A stretch of 64,000 nt of DNA from Rossellomorea aquimaris (GTDB taxonomy: Bacteria > Bacillota > Bacilli > Bacillales > Bacillaceae_B): assembly GCF_001877785.1 (NCBI RefSeq), contig NZ_MINN01000074.1, positions 62,001 through 126,000 on the forward strand. Reading direction: 5' to 3'. This document shows positions 33,602 to 42,069 of this stretch, piece after piece. Below the pieces are notes generated by a model. That model ran no database searches. It was not told where the DNA came from and was given only the letters and a program-made list of their open reading frames with translations. Position numbers and translations under genes: made by a program. Positions within the stretch are counted from its first letter, which is position 1; every line of letters starts with the position of its first letter.

Positions 33602-33997
33602 ATGGAACAAGTTTGGAGTTTGAGATTGATACGATTTGCAGCTGTCTTTGGCATCATCGGTACGTATTTGGGGTCGCATATGGCCGGGGTGATGGACTAT
33701 GCACTCAAACCGATTCATGCCCACATCCTGCTGGTCGGCTGGCTTTCCGTTTTTGCCTGGGGAATTTTCTACAAGGTATATACGGTCAAATATAAAAAAA
33801 TGGTGGCAATTCACAGCATTTTCGGGATGGCCGGAGCTCTCGGTCTGACGGTGGGTATGTGGATGTACAACCTGAATCCCTTTCAACTGAATGAAGCATT
33901 CATCACTGTGTTTTTCATTGTAGGGGGAACCTTGCTCCTGCTGGCCTTTCTATTGTTTGCGGTGATTACTTTCATGGTGGAAAGAAAAGCAGTATAG
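33602..33997 (+). CDS. Small four-helix membrane protein, cytochrome oxidase subunit I-like
   Basis: 131 residues from ATG 33602 (GGAGGAG nearby). Four predicted helices; helix 2 carries KPIHAHILLVGWLSVFAWG, the HxH motif that makes short bacillar proteins of this type be labelled cytochrome c oxidase-like. It lies 22 bp after the kinase gene and is probably co-transcribed. Whether it binds heme is unknown; it could be a membrane accessory to the sensor or an independent redox protein. Confidence 0.65.
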   Translation: MEQVWSLRLIRFAAVFGIIGTYLGSHMAGVMDYALKPIHAHILLVGWLSVFAWGIFYKVYTVKYKKMVAIHSIFGMAGALGLTVGMWMYNLNPFQLNEAFITVFFIVGGTLLLLAFLLFAVITFMVERKAV

Positions 33998-34105
33998 GAT
34001 CAGCTCCACTCTATCAATGGCTGCCTGAACGGCGATTTTATGTTTAGTCTTTCACAAACCAGGATAAATCCTCTATATGACTTACTAAATCAGGAGGCTG
34101 TTAAA

Positions 34106-34930
34106 ATGGGAAGACTGAATCAAAAAATCACCGTGATCACAGGGGCTGCGACCGGAATCGGGGAAGCCGTTGCCAATGTTTTTGCAGAAGAAGGGGCTGT
34201 GGTCATCTGTGCGGATGTGGATGAATTCCAGGTGAGGAAGACGGCTGAAGACATCAAATCGAAAGAAGGAACGGCAGAGGCCTATCACCTCGATGTATCG
34301 AGCGAGGAGAGTGTGAAGAAATTTGCCGAGTATTTGAAGGACACGTACGGGAAGATCGATGTCCTCTTTAACAATGCAGGCGTGGATGAACAGGGAGGGA
34401 AGGTCCATGAATATCCGGTCGAACTATTTGATAAAATCATTGCAGTCGACCTGCGGGGGACGTTCCTTGTCAGTAAATATCTGATTCCGCTCATGCTTGA
34501 AAACGGAGGCAGTATAATCAACAACGGTTCAATGTCCGGTCATGCAGCCGACCTGGACCGCTCTGGTTATAACGCAGCAAAAGGCGGCATCATCAACTTC
34601 ACAAAGGCGATGGCAATCGATTACGCGCGACACGGGATCCGGGTCAACTCCCTGTCTCCAGGTACGATCGAAACACCGCTTATTGATAAACTCGTCGGAA
34701 GCAAGCAGGACGACATGGGGCAGAAATTCAGGGACGCCAACCGATGGATCACCCCGATTGGCCGCCTCGGCAGCCCCCGCGATATGGCCACCGTCGCCCT
34801 TTTCCTGGCCTCGGATGACAGCGCATATGTGACAGGCGAAGACATCAAGGCGGACGGCGGCATCATGGCGTATACATGGCCCGGTAAGATGTTGATTGAA
34901 GAGGAAGAGTGGAAGAAGGGTACGGAATAG
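34106..34930 (+). CDS. SDR family oxidoreductase
   Basis: 274 residues from ATG 34106 with AGGAGG 8 nt upstream. Classical short-chain dehydrogenase: cofactor motif TGAATGIGEAVANVF, Asp in CADVDEFQ favouring NAD over NADP, LFNNAGVDEQ, catalytic Ser in NNGSMSGHAAD and YNAAKGGIINFTKAMA (YxxxK). RVNSLSPGTIETPLIDKL and a C-terminal YVTGEDIKADGG complete the fold. Resembles glucose 1-dehydrogenase or 3-oxoacyl-ACP reductase paralogues; substrate unknown. Monocistronic. Confidence 0.92.
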   Translation: MGRLNQKITVITGAATGIGEAVANVFAEEGAVVICADVDEFQVRKTAEDIKSKEGTAEAYHLDVSSEESVKKFAEYLKDTYGKIDVLFNNAGVDEQGGKVHEYPVELFDKIIAVDLRGTFLVSKYLIPLMLENGGSIINNGSMSGHAADLDRSGYNAAKGGIINFTKAMAIDYARHGIRVNSLSPGTIETPLIDKLVGSKQDDMGQKFRDANRWITPIGRLGSPRDMATVALFLASDDSAYVTGEDIKADGGIMAYTWPGKMLIEEEEWKKGTE

Positions 34931-35005
34931 AATAGTTTGGTGAGGCTCCTTGTCTTTTGGCAGGGGGCTTTTTATATGGAATGGAGGAACTTTGGAAGAT
35001 TATGG

Positions 35006-35034
35006 TTTAATTATCAGAATAGTCATGATATAAT
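35006..35034 (+). promoter_or_regulatory. Extended -10 promoter for the MFS pump
   Basis: TGATATAAT (extended -10, TATAAT at 35029-35034) with a weak TTTAAT -35 17 bp upstream. It precedes a leader peptide and attenuator. Confidence 0.65.
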
Positions 35035-35064
35035 CACCCGTAAAGAAAGGAAGGGAGACAACCC

Positions 35065-35103
35065 ATGATTAAAATCATTTATCTCAATCCATTCGATCAT
35101 TAG
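35065..35103 (+). CDS. 12-residue leader peptide (translational attenuator)
   Basis: The short frame MIKIIYLNPFDH ends with TAG at 35101-35103 and is preceded by GGAAGGGAG at suitable spacing. It lies 75 bp upstream of the MFS pump, before a hairpin that can hide the pump's ribosome site. This is the arrangement of drug-inducible leaders such as those of erm, cat and mef-type genes, where a stalled ribosome opens the hairpin. The inducing drug is unknown and the assignment is inferred. Confidence 0.55.
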   Translation: MIKIIYLNPFDH

Positions 35104-35124
35104 AGTGCTGTCTACGTTTGGAAG

Positions 35125-35170
35125 CCTCCTTGATTTTTACTAGTAATGTCTAGTAATAAACTATAGGAGG
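35125..35170 (+). promoter_or_regulatory. Shine-Dalgarno-sequestering hairpin
   Basis: CCTCCT at 35125-35130 is perfectly complementary to the pump's AGGAGG at 35165-35170, and between them TTACTAG / CTAGTAA (35138-35144 / 35151-35157) forms an inner 7-bp stem. The combined structure would block translation of the pump until ribosome stalling on the leader disrupts it. Confidence 0.6.
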
Positions 35171-35177
35171 AACCAAT

Positions 35178-36395
35178 ATGAATAGACAGTTGACGATATT
35201 ATTGATTGGAAGAATAATCACGAATTTTGCGGACAGTTTTTATATGATCGCGACTATTTGGTATGTGAAATCACTGACGGGTTCACCGTTTCTGATTGGT
35301 TTGACGAGTGCGGTGGCGATTCTGCCGGTGACGATACAATTCCTGTACGGACCGGTAATCGATCGATTTTCAAAAAAGACCATTCTCTACGCGGCGATGT
35401 TCGGGCAGGGGGCACTGATAAGCGTCATTTCGATCCTTTATTACTCAAATATCCTGTGGCTGCCGGTGCTGTTTCTGATGATGTTCATGGCACTTTCCTT
35501 ATCAGAAAGTACATACCCGACCGAAAGTGCGTTGATTGAGCGGCTTGCGCCAAAGGAAAAACTGACAAAAGTGAACGCCTTCTTTTCATTTTCGTATCAG
35601 ACACTCGATATCATATGTGATGCAGTTTCAGGCATCCTGATCGCATTTGTCGGACTTGGCGTCATTTATATGACAAACAGTGTGCTGCTGGTGATGACCG
35701 GGCTCATGTTCCTTGTATACTTGAAGGTGCCTAAATCTGAAAAGGAATCTCAAGTCTCTGCATTAGGTTTCTTTAAGCAGTATAAGGAAGATTTCAAAGA
35801 GGGCTTCGGGGTCGTCAGGTCGAAGCGCAAATTGTTAAGCATCATGTTCGGAGTGATGGGCATTAATCTGATGGCGACCATGGGACTGGCGATGCTCCCG
35901 GTCATTTCGGATACATCCGCTGAATACGGATTCTGGCTGACTGCCATATCCGTCGGCACCCTGACCGGGACCCTCCTTTCGAGCAGGGTGGAAAAGATCC
36001 CGCTCAACCGGATCTTGCCAATTGTCGCCGTCTGGTCCGGCGTATTCTGGCTGCTGGCTTTCACTTTCAGGGGCGCCTGGTTCCTGCCGTACCTGTTCTT
36101 CGCCTTCTCATGGGCGGGGATCGGCATCTTAAGCATCTATATCCAGACCATGATCCAGGTCAATCTGCCAAGAAACCATGTCGGTATTGGATTTGCATTT
36201 ATTTCATCGCTGCTTGGATCGCTGAGTCCCCTCGGTTTCTTCCTGGGCGGAGTGATCGGTGAATTGACTTCGGGGATATTTCTGCTGAGCATATCGGGGA
36301 CAGGGTATCTTTTGTTTTCAATTTACTTCCTGGTGAATCCCAAATTGAGGACGTTGGATGGCCCATTGAATGTCGGTTTTGAGGAATCGGCTTGA
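35178..36395 (+). CDS. MFS transporter, MefA-like drug efflux type
   Basis: 405 residues, 12 helices. The N-terminus (RQLTILLIGRIITNFADSFY, IATIWYVKSLTGSPFLIG) and GPVIDRFSKKTIL, the loop 2-3 motif A variant, match the MFS_3 group that includes macrolide exporters such as MefA. No large soluble domain. Expression is probably controlled by the leader peptide and hairpin upstream, which fits an antibiotic pump induced by a ribosome-targeting compound. Substrate specificity cannot be read from sequence. Followed by a perfect 12-bp terminator. Confidence 0.85.
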   Translation: MNRQLTILLIGRIITNFADSFYMIATIWYVKSLTGSPFLIGLTSAVAILPVTIQFLYGPVIDRFSKKTILYAAMFGQGALISVISILYYSNILWLPVLFLMMFMALSLSESTYPTESALIERLAPKEKLTKVNAFFSFSYQTLDIICDAVSGILIAFVGLGVIYMTNSVLLVMTGLMFLVYLKVPKSEKESQVSALGFFKQYKEDFKEGFGVVRSKRKLLSIMFGVMGINLMATMGLAMLPVISDTSAEYGFWLTAISVGTLTGTLLSSRVEKIPLNRILPIVAVWSGVFWLLAFTFRGAWFLPYLFFAFSWAGIGILSIYIQTMIQVNLPRNHVGIGFAFISSLLGSLSPLGFFLGGVIGELTSGIFLLSISGTGYLLFSIYFLVNPKLRTLDGPLNVGFEESA

Positions 36396-36434
36396 GGAAG
36401 TACGGGTAACTGGTTTCCTAGAAATTGCAGATAG

Positions 36435-36475
36435 TAGAGTATAAAATCAATTCGGTTTTATACTCTATTTTTCTA
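36435..36475 (+). terminator. Terminator after the MFS pump
   Basis: Perfect 12-bp stem TAGAGTATAAAA / TTTTATACTCTA, 9-nt loop, then TTTTTCT. Confidence 0.88.
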
Positions 36476-36659
36476 TCTTTTTATTGAAAGTGAGGTGGGA
36501 ATGATAGAAAAACAATAAGATAATTTCAAAAATCCATCAATGATACCTTTTCTCAATGTTACTAAAGAAAATGATACAAAAAAAAATATGACATAGTAAA
36601 TACAAAAGGAAGGTATTATAAAAAACAAGACATCGGTTTATTTATTAGGAGGAAGTATT

Positions 36660-37151
36660 ATGCAGAAAAAAGCTTTAGTAATAATTGATATTCAAAATGA
36701 CATAACAAAGAATTACAAAAATATCATTGATAATATTAACAAATCAATTGATTGGGCGGTCGAAAATAATATTCATGTTGTTTATATAAGACATGAGAAT
36801 TTGTCACCTGGTACGAGAACTTTTAAAACAGGTACACTAGGTGCCGAATTAGCTTCAGATTTGAAAGTAGTATCAGAAAATGTTTTTACAAAATATAAAG
36901 GAAACGCATTAACAAGTAAAGAATTTACAGACTTTATTAGTATAAATGAAATAGAGGACTTCTACATCACTGGAGCAGATGCTGTTGCTTGTGTTAAGTC
37001 AACTTGCTATAACTTACGTAAATCAAACTATGGGGTTAGTGTACTATCAGATTGCATAACCAGTTATGATAAAAAGAAAATTGATGGAATGATAGATTAT
37101 TATGAAAGTAAAGGATGCAAGATAATTTGTTTGAATGACTTATTGATTTAA
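36660..37151 (+). CDS. Isochorismatase family cysteine hydrolase
   Basis: 163 residues with AGGAGG upstream. Isochorismatase fold: ALVIIDIQNDIT supplies the catalytic Asp, the Lys lies in VFTKYKGNAL, and the nucleophile Cys in DAVACVKSTCYNLRKSNYG, with a cis-peptide-like GADAVAC. Activity could be amide hydrolysis (nicotinamidase-like); family members are diverse. The gene and its flanks are far more AT-rich than neighbouring genes and use A/T-ending codons, suggesting recent acquisition. Confidence 0.85.
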   Translation: MQKKALVIIDIQNDITKNYKNIIDNINKSIDWAVENNIHVVYIRHENLSPGTRTFKTGTLGAELASDLKVVSENVFTKYKGNALTSKEFTDFISINEIEDFYITGADAVACVKSTCYNLRKSNYGVSVLSDCITSYDKKKIDGMIDYYESKGCKIICLNDLLI

Positions 37152-37439
37152 GAATCTACATATCCATTTAATCGTCCAGAGGTAGTTTAAACATACTGCT
37201 TTGCTCCGTTTCTTAAAGTATCTAGGTGCACTACTCAATAATTAAAGAATTTATTAATTTGAAGTTAAGTCATCATATTCATTGAACGATACCAAGGCGT
37301 CTCACCTCTCCCGCTGCTCTCATTTCAAAGTCTCACGCCTTTCTTAACATCGTGCTTTAACATAGCCTGAAAATAAGGACTCGATTGGGGTTCTTATTTT
37401 ATGGTCATTTATCAATAATATTATTTAACATAGTTTTTT

Positions 37440-37704
37440 TGAAAAGTGGAAAAGAAAATCCGGATTATTTTACGAGAGAAGAAGACATAAGCGGGATGAA
37501 ACAATCGGTCAATCATTTCCTGGAGCAGAAAAGAAGTTTGAAAATCGGGTGATCCGGCTGAGGGCTGAGGAGAATGCAGTCGTGTTTTATGAACAATTGA
37601 TTGTAAAAGATGAAAAAGTCCTGTCTCGATTGTTCACGATTGAAAATTGGAAATTACGGAGCGGAAAATGGGGAGTTATGAGTGAGATAGAAGAAGCAAT
37701 TTAG
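37440..37704 (+). pseudogene. Frameshifted gene remnant (possibly NTF2/SnoaL-like)
   Basis: Two overlapping frames look protein-coding. The first gives NPDYFTREEDISGMKQSVNH then FLEQKRS; a second frame gives VIRLRAEENAVVFYEQLIVK, DEKVLSRLFTIENWKLRSGK and WGVMSEIEEAI before TAG 37702. Joining them needs a frameshift at about 37530-37550. The strand/helix pattern with FTIENWKLRSGKWGV near the end resembles SnoaL/NTF2-like proteins. No start or ribosome site survives. Family assignment is tentative. Confidence 0.5.
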
Positions 37705-37776
37705 CAGGTTTTGGTCTTTTTAGTCAATATGTTGGTTAATTGCAAGTACCGGTAAGGACGAGCGGTTTAGCAGCGG

Positions 37777-37920
37777 GGGTATTATCTGGTCAGGGACCGT
37801 GTTTATTATCAAAACCGGCCCACTTATTATCAAAAATCCGGATATATTATCAAAACTGAACCATTTATTATCAAAAATAGAATTATATTATCAAAACCAT
37901 GAATGCACAGCGTAGAATAC
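37777..37920 (+). repeat. TTATCAAAA element, copy D
   Basis: Five cores start at 37805, 37826, 37846, 37867 and 37887 (21-20-21-20). Left arm GGGTATTA at 37777-37784 and right arm GAATAC at 37915-37920. Spacer 2-3 is ATCCGGATAT; spacer 4-5 is ATAGAATTAT, the only copy with a change there. It lies between a plus-strand remnant and a convergent minus-strand gene. Confidence 0.9.
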
Positions 37921-38034
37921 AAAGGGGGGTATCATTTAATCGGGGTCCGTCCCCGCGACCCAATTAATTTGTCCCCAGCCCCAGCAGCAACACAACAACA
38001 ACCTGCCGGAGCAAGGCACCCAAGAACCAACAAA

Positions 38035-38646
38035 TCACTTTTCCTTCTTATAAAACCGCCGTGCTTTAGCACGATTGCCGCAATCGGCCATGGAACACCA
38101 GCGGCGGCTCCGGTTGCGGCTCGTATCGAAGAATAACCATCCACACGGATCTCCCTCGCATTGTTTGACCCGTTCCAAATCGTTTTTGGAAACGAGTAAA
38201 TCTACGGCAGACTGCAAGATTGGAGGGAGCATCATGTCCAAGTTTTCCCCGGAGTAATCGAACTTCATTATGTAATGATCTTTTTCATGGATCAACTGAA
38301 GCTTTCGATCGAATCGGCTTACAAATTCATTGAAGCGGTCCAGGTCTTTCTCAAGAGGTGGTGCTTCCTCTGCAATCGATTTGAATACTCTATACATCAC
38401 TTCCCGCATCTCAACTGCCTGCTTCAAAACATCCCCGGCTTCAGGCGGTTTTTCCTCCGCTTTTAAAAGAAGGGCTTTTGCTTGTTGTCCGCTCAGGACT
38501 CCTGCATGGATGCTCCAGTCGACCAAATTCGCATAACCCGCAAACCATTCCCTCCTTTTTTCGGTACTTTCCCGCCAACTGACGGTATTGATGAAATCCA
38601 TACACAGCCGTTCTCCGACCATCATATAAGAATTTGTTTCTGACAT
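38035..38646 (-). CDS. CGNR zinc finger / ABATE domain protein
   Basis: 203 residues from ATG 38646 with AAGGAG 8 nt upstream. The N-terminal ABATE domain (GERLCMDFINTV, YANLVDWSIHAGVL) is followed by a C-terminal zinc finger CEGDPCGWLFFDTSRNRSRR, then WCSMADCGNRAKARRFY, the CGNR motif. Such proteins are thought to be stress-related transcriptional regulators. It is divergent from a DinB-like gene across a 119-bp promoter region, which it may control. Confidence 0.88.
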   Translation of the reverse strand: MSETNSYMMVGERLCMDFINTVSWRESTEKRREWFAGYANLVDWSIHAGVLSGQQAKALLLKAEEKPPEAGDVLKQAVEMREVMYRVFKSIAEEAPPLEKDLDRFNEFVSRFDRKLQLIHEKDHYIMKFDYSGENLDMMLPPILQSAVDLLVSKNDLERVKQCEGDPCGWLFFDTSRNRSRRWCSMADCGNRAKARRFYKKEK

Positions 38647-38683
38647 GTTCAAAACTCCTTTTCTGTAACCATCTTAATACATA

Positions 38684-38712
38684 TTGACAGTTAGAAACAA
38701 CCGGGTTAAACT
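38684..38712 (+). promoter_or_regulatory. Promoter of the DinB-like gene
   Basis: TTGACA (38684-38689), 17-bp spacer, TAAACT (38707-38712). TTAGA and TCTAA arms flank the promoter and could be an operator for the divergent CGNR protein. Confidence 0.6.
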
Positions 38713-38765
38713 ATAACCGTCTAAAGTAATTTTGATGGTTAAATACAATTTCAGGAGGTACAGAG

Positions 38766-39221
38766 ATGAACAATCCGATGTTGGCAGCTGTTGAAACATT
38801 GTTGAAGGAAACATTTGAGGGACCTGGTGAAAATGGAAGCTGGTACACAGAATCAAAGCCAGGGAGTGGTTTATTCGGAACGCTTGGAAAACTATCGGAA
38901 AAAGAGGCATCGATCTCTGTTAACGGGACGACAATCGCCGCCCAAACGGACCATACCCGCTATTACTTGTGGGTTGCGAACTCCTATTTAAATGGGGAAG
39001 AGCCAGAAAAGGATTGGGGAGCATCCTGGAAAATCGCAAAAGTTGATAAAATGACCTGGGAAAAATTCAAACAAGAACTTCAACAAGAATATACAACATT
39101 GCTGAAAAAGGTTGGTTCACTTGACTCCTTGGATGAACAGACATCGAATGGTCTGTTGGGAGCGATCGCCCACTCAGCCTACCATCTCGGTTCGATCCGG
39201 CAAATGATCAAGGGACTCTAA
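38766..39221 (+). CDS. DinB-like / YfiT-type protein
   Basis: 151 residues with AGGAGG upstream. Four-helix bundle with His in TIAAQTDHTRYYLWVANSYL and the C-terminal IAHSAYHLGSIRQMIKGL, which supplies the other two metal-ligand histidines. SWYTESKPGSGLFGTLGKLS is typical of the bacillar DinB-type group. Enzymatic role unknown. Divergent from a CGNR regulator, and convergent with the neutral protease across a shared terminator. Confidence 0.8.
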   Translation: MNNPMLAAVETLLKETFEGPGENGSWYTESKPGSGLFGTLGKLSEKEASISVNGTTIAAQTDHTRYYLWVANSYLNGEEPEKDWGASWKIAKVDKMTWEKFKQELQQEYTTLLKKVGSLDSLDEQTSNGLLGAIAHSAYHLGSIRQMIKGL

Positions 39222-39245
39222 GATTGAATCCACATACAAGCATAG

Positions 39246-39279
39246 AAAAGCTCCAGGGAATCATTCCCCGGAGCTTTTT
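39246..39279. terminator. Bidirectional terminator
   Basis: Stem AAAAGCTCCAGGGAA / TTCCCCGGAGCTTTT (14 of 15 pairs), 3-nt loop, T-run on both sides, between the convergent DinB-like and protease genes. Confidence 0.88.
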
Positions 39280-39283
39280 AAAA

Positions 39284-40909
39284 TTAGTATACCCCAACAG
39301 CATCCCATGCTGCTTTTACAGAGTTATACGTCGAGCTTCCGCTTCCATACAGGTCCGCTGCTGATTGAAGAAGAGCGGCACGTGCGTAGCTGAAGTTGCT
39401 TGTAGGCGTTAAGTATACCGTCAATGCACGGTAATAGATCTTTTCGGCTTTCGCTTTACCGATGCTTTGGATCGTGTTGTACGCTGCTTTGTTCGGAATG
39501 CCTGAGTTGGTATGAACGCCGCCATTATCAGAAGAGGTATTGACATAGTCATTCATATGAGCCGGCTGTCCATATTGAGTCGGATTTGACAGGCTGCGAA
39601 GGGCATCGCCAGAAACGCCAGGTGTGTAGACATCTTCACCCATCAAGTAATCGCCGGGATCGAGGAAGTATCCGAATACATCCGAGAACGATTCGTTCAG
39701 CGCGCCTGATTGATATTGATATTGCAGACCTGCTGTACGTTCTGTCACGGCATGGGTCAATTCATGTGCAACAACGTCCAAAGCGCCTGACAGGGAAGTG
39801 AAGGTGGATCCGTCACCGTCACCGTACACCATTTGTGAACCGTTCCAGAAAGCGTTATTGTAGTTGCTTCCGTAGTGGACAGTGGAACGGATGGTCGCAC
39901 CGTTATTGTCAAAACTGTTGCGGTTATGTGTGTTTTTATAATAGTCATATACTTTACCCGCGTAGGCATGGGCGTCTACGTCAGCAGCTTGCGAATAGGC
40001 TGTCCAGGCATTGTTGCTGTCTACTGAATAGTAACCTGGAAGACTTGATCCATTATTCGCTGTTAATGTTTCAATGACACCGTTCATTGGTTTTGTGACG
40101 TCAAAAAGATAATAAGTACCGTTTTCATAATAAGTGTTCAATGATTTATAATCATCCAGCACACCATATCCATACCCGGTGGTTCCCGCATCGCTCACTG
40201 CATTGACTGCTTCAAGGATCCGGCCGTCTTCAGCATCGATGAAGATCTGCCAGTTGGCACCGTACGGTTTGATGAATTGAAGCTGAACTTTGTAGGCAAG
40301 GTTGAATTCGCCGTCTTTCTCATGGATGACCAGGTCATTTTTCACTGTCGTATTTTCGATATCGCTCTTAGGTCCTGCCACGTTTTGATTATCTACAACC
40401 GTATCGCTTTTTGATAGGTTGATATGTTTCCATGCAAGATCAGACGCAGCCTTTTTGGAAATGGAGGACTTGGTCTTTGTCACCTTTTTGGCTGCTTTGT
40501 CATATAGCTGCCCGGTTGCACCCGTCACTTCATTCTCTTTATTTATGTGGATGATGAAGGTTGCCCCGTCGATCGGAACCCCTTTGATCGATTGAGAAAA
40601 ACGATAGTGAGTGGATCCAAGCTCATCCGTTGTTTTTTCGATGAGGGTAAGCTCTGAATGAGGATCGATTTTGAACAACTCTTTATTGACCTTCATGAAT
40701 TTCTTTACATCTTTTTCGTTCTTTACAATACCTTTTGACAGCTTCCCGGATAGGAAGTCCGGACCGCTTTTATCTATAAGTTTTTGATGGATTTCCATTT
40801 TGGAAGTGATAGAATCCGTAGATGATTGCGCGAATGTTGTTCCAGTAAAGGATGCACTGAAAACAAGGGATGTTCCTAATGCTAAACTGACTAATTTTTT
40901 CTTCGACAT
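39284..40909 (-). CDS. M4 neutral metalloprotease (bacillolysin/thermolysin type)
   Basis: 541 residues, the usual prepro-enzyme length. Signal peptide 1-27 (MSKKKLVSLALGTSLVFSAS, cleavage near TFAQ). FTP and PepSY propeptide domains span about 40-220 (IHINKENEVTGATGQLYD, AYKVQLQFIKPYGANWQIFI). The mature protease has HELTH in VVAHELTHAVTERTAG as the zinc site, NESFSDVFGY with the third ligand Glu, and GGVHTNSGIPNKAAYN with the catalytic His region. Secreted and calcium-dependent by family. The start is preceded by a modest GGGGAA site. A 16-bp palindrome lies in its leader. Confidence 0.95.
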   Translation of the reverse strand: MSKKKLVSLALGTSLVFSASFTGTTFAQSSTDSITSKMEIHQKLIDKSGPDFLSGKLSKGIVKNEKDVKKFMKVNKELFKIDPHSELTLIEKTTDELGSTHYRFSQSIKGVPIDGATFIIHINKENEVTGATGQLYDKAAKKVTKTKSSISKKAASDLAWKHINLSKSDTVVDNQNVAGPKSDIENTTVKNDLVIHEKDGEFNLAYKVQLQFIKPYGANWQIFIDAEDGRILEAVNAVSDAGTTGYGYGVLDDYKSLNTYYENGTYYLFDVTKPMNGVIETLTANNGSSLPGYYSVDSNNAWTAYSQAADVDAHAYAGKVYDYYKNTHNRNSFDNNGATIRSTVHYGSNYNNAFWNGSQMVYGDGDGSTFTSLSGALDVVAHELTHAVTERTAGLQYQYQSGALNESFSDVFGYFLDPGDYLMGEDVYTPGVSGDALRSLSNPTQYGQPAHMNDYVNTSSDNGGVHTNSGIPNKAAYNTIQSIGKAKAEKIYYRALTVYLTPTSNFSYARAALLQSAADLYGSGSSTYNSVKAAWDAVGVY

Positions 40910-41235
40910 AATTACAATTCCCCTTTTATAATGTATTAGAGAAATAGCTATTTCTTATAGCTCCGGCAGCTAATTTGAATTCTAGTAAAATAAACTTGAT
41001 AAGACAATGAAAATTATGGAAATAGTATGTCAATTTAGAATATTTACTTTTTTGGGTTTCCGCTTTTGTGTAAACGGAAGGGAGGATTCTTTGTTTTTCT
41101 CCTTTTTTTGACAAAGATTATTTTTTTAGGCATATTCGACATTTTTTTCTATTTGATAATTTGCTTTCCTATTATAATGGGAAATTAGAAATCTTAGATG
41201 TTGGGGGATGAACTTGAAGAGGGACCAGCAGATAA
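40910..41235. other. Upstream region of the protease with a 16-bp palindrome
   Basis: No gene. AGAAATAGCTATTTCT at 40940-40955 is a perfect palindrome about 30 bp from the protease start, a likely operator or leader hairpin. A TTTCCG/CGGAAG hairpin lies at about 41058-41081. The rest is AT-rich. Confidence 0.5.
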
Positions 41236-41262
41236 AAACTCAGGGAATTTGACCCTGAGTTT
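41236..41262. terminator. Terminator of the methyltransferase gene
   Basis: Perfect 10-bp stem AAACTCAGGG / CCCTGAGTTT with a 7-nt loop, A-rich on the side that becomes the T-run of the minus-strand transcript. Confidence 0.8.
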
Positions 41263-41272
41263 ATCTTGATTA

Positions 41273-41893
41273 CTATGATTTAAGCAGGACTATTTTTCTG
41301 TACATGCTTTTAAAAAGAATCGGGCGGTCTTCCATTATGGACAGGATCTCTTTGTGAGGTTCAACCATCTTTTCAAAATTCCTCCCAATGTCCGTGCCCA
41401 ATACCCCGATAACCGGTCTGAGCAGCTTTTTATAGAGCGGCAGTTTGTTCCCTTTTGGAGAAAATTTATCAAAAATGACTATTTTGCCATCCTGTTTCAA
41501 GACCCGTACGATTTCCCCGAAACACCGGTTTTCATCAGGGACAACCGACAAGATCAGGCTTGCCACCACCAAATCGAATTGATCATCTTCAAATGCCATG
41601 TCCTGTGCATCCATCTTCAAAAATTCGATAGCAGAATGGTTGAATTTTTCCCGTGCCTTCTGAAGCATCGCCTCTGAGTAATCGATAGCCGTGATATCAA
41701 ACTTATCAATATCCAGTAACTCCAAATCTGCGCCGGTACCAACCCCGACAAAAAGAATTTTCTGACCTTCATCTTTAAATATGCCATCACTGAAAATCTG
41801 TTTGCGTGCTTTAAGAAATAATCCGGAATTGAAAAGCTGGTCGTAAAAACCAGACCCGAGTTTATAGATGAATTTGTTCCAGTGGTTGTTCAT
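41273..41893 (-). CDS. Class I SAM-dependent methyltransferase (PmtA/UbiE-like)
   Basis: 206 residues, AGAGGTGACC upstream of the ATG. Motif I is ILFVGVGTGADLELL (SAM binding), followed by ITAIDYSEAMLQKARE, then FLKMDAQDMAFEDDQFDLVV and a later VLKQDGKIVIFDKFSPKGNK. The overall shape, with an N-terminal YKLGSGFYDQLFNSGLFLKA, resembles phosphatidylethanolamine N-methyltransferase-like enzymes. Substrate unknown. Monocistronic with its own terminator. Confidence 0.85.
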   Translation of the reverse strand: MNNHWNKFIYKLGSGFYDQLFNSGLFLKARKQIFSDGIFKDEGQKILFVGVGTGADLELLDIDKFDITAIDYSEAMLQKAREKFNHSAIEFLKMDAQDMAFEDDQFDLVVASLILSVVPDENRCFGEIVRVLKQDGKIVIFDKFSPKGNKLPLYKKLLRPVIGVLGTDIGRNFEKMVEPHKEILSIMEDRPILFKSMYRKIVLLKS

Positions 41894-42069
41894 TGGTCAC
41901 CTCTTATTTCTTTTAATAATGTTACTATTAACATACCATGTATTTTACCAAATATGACCAATAGCAGATGAATAAAAACTTGCCGCCATTTGGATTGGAT
42001 GTGGATTAAAGGATATTATACCGGTTTTAAAGAATAGGTATATGACAATTGCTTATCGGAGGAAACCAA

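Noticed and set aside
37290..37345. TCTCAC repeats as a further periodic array
   Set aside because: Spacings of 17 and 14 bp do not match the 20-21-bp pattern and there are only three.
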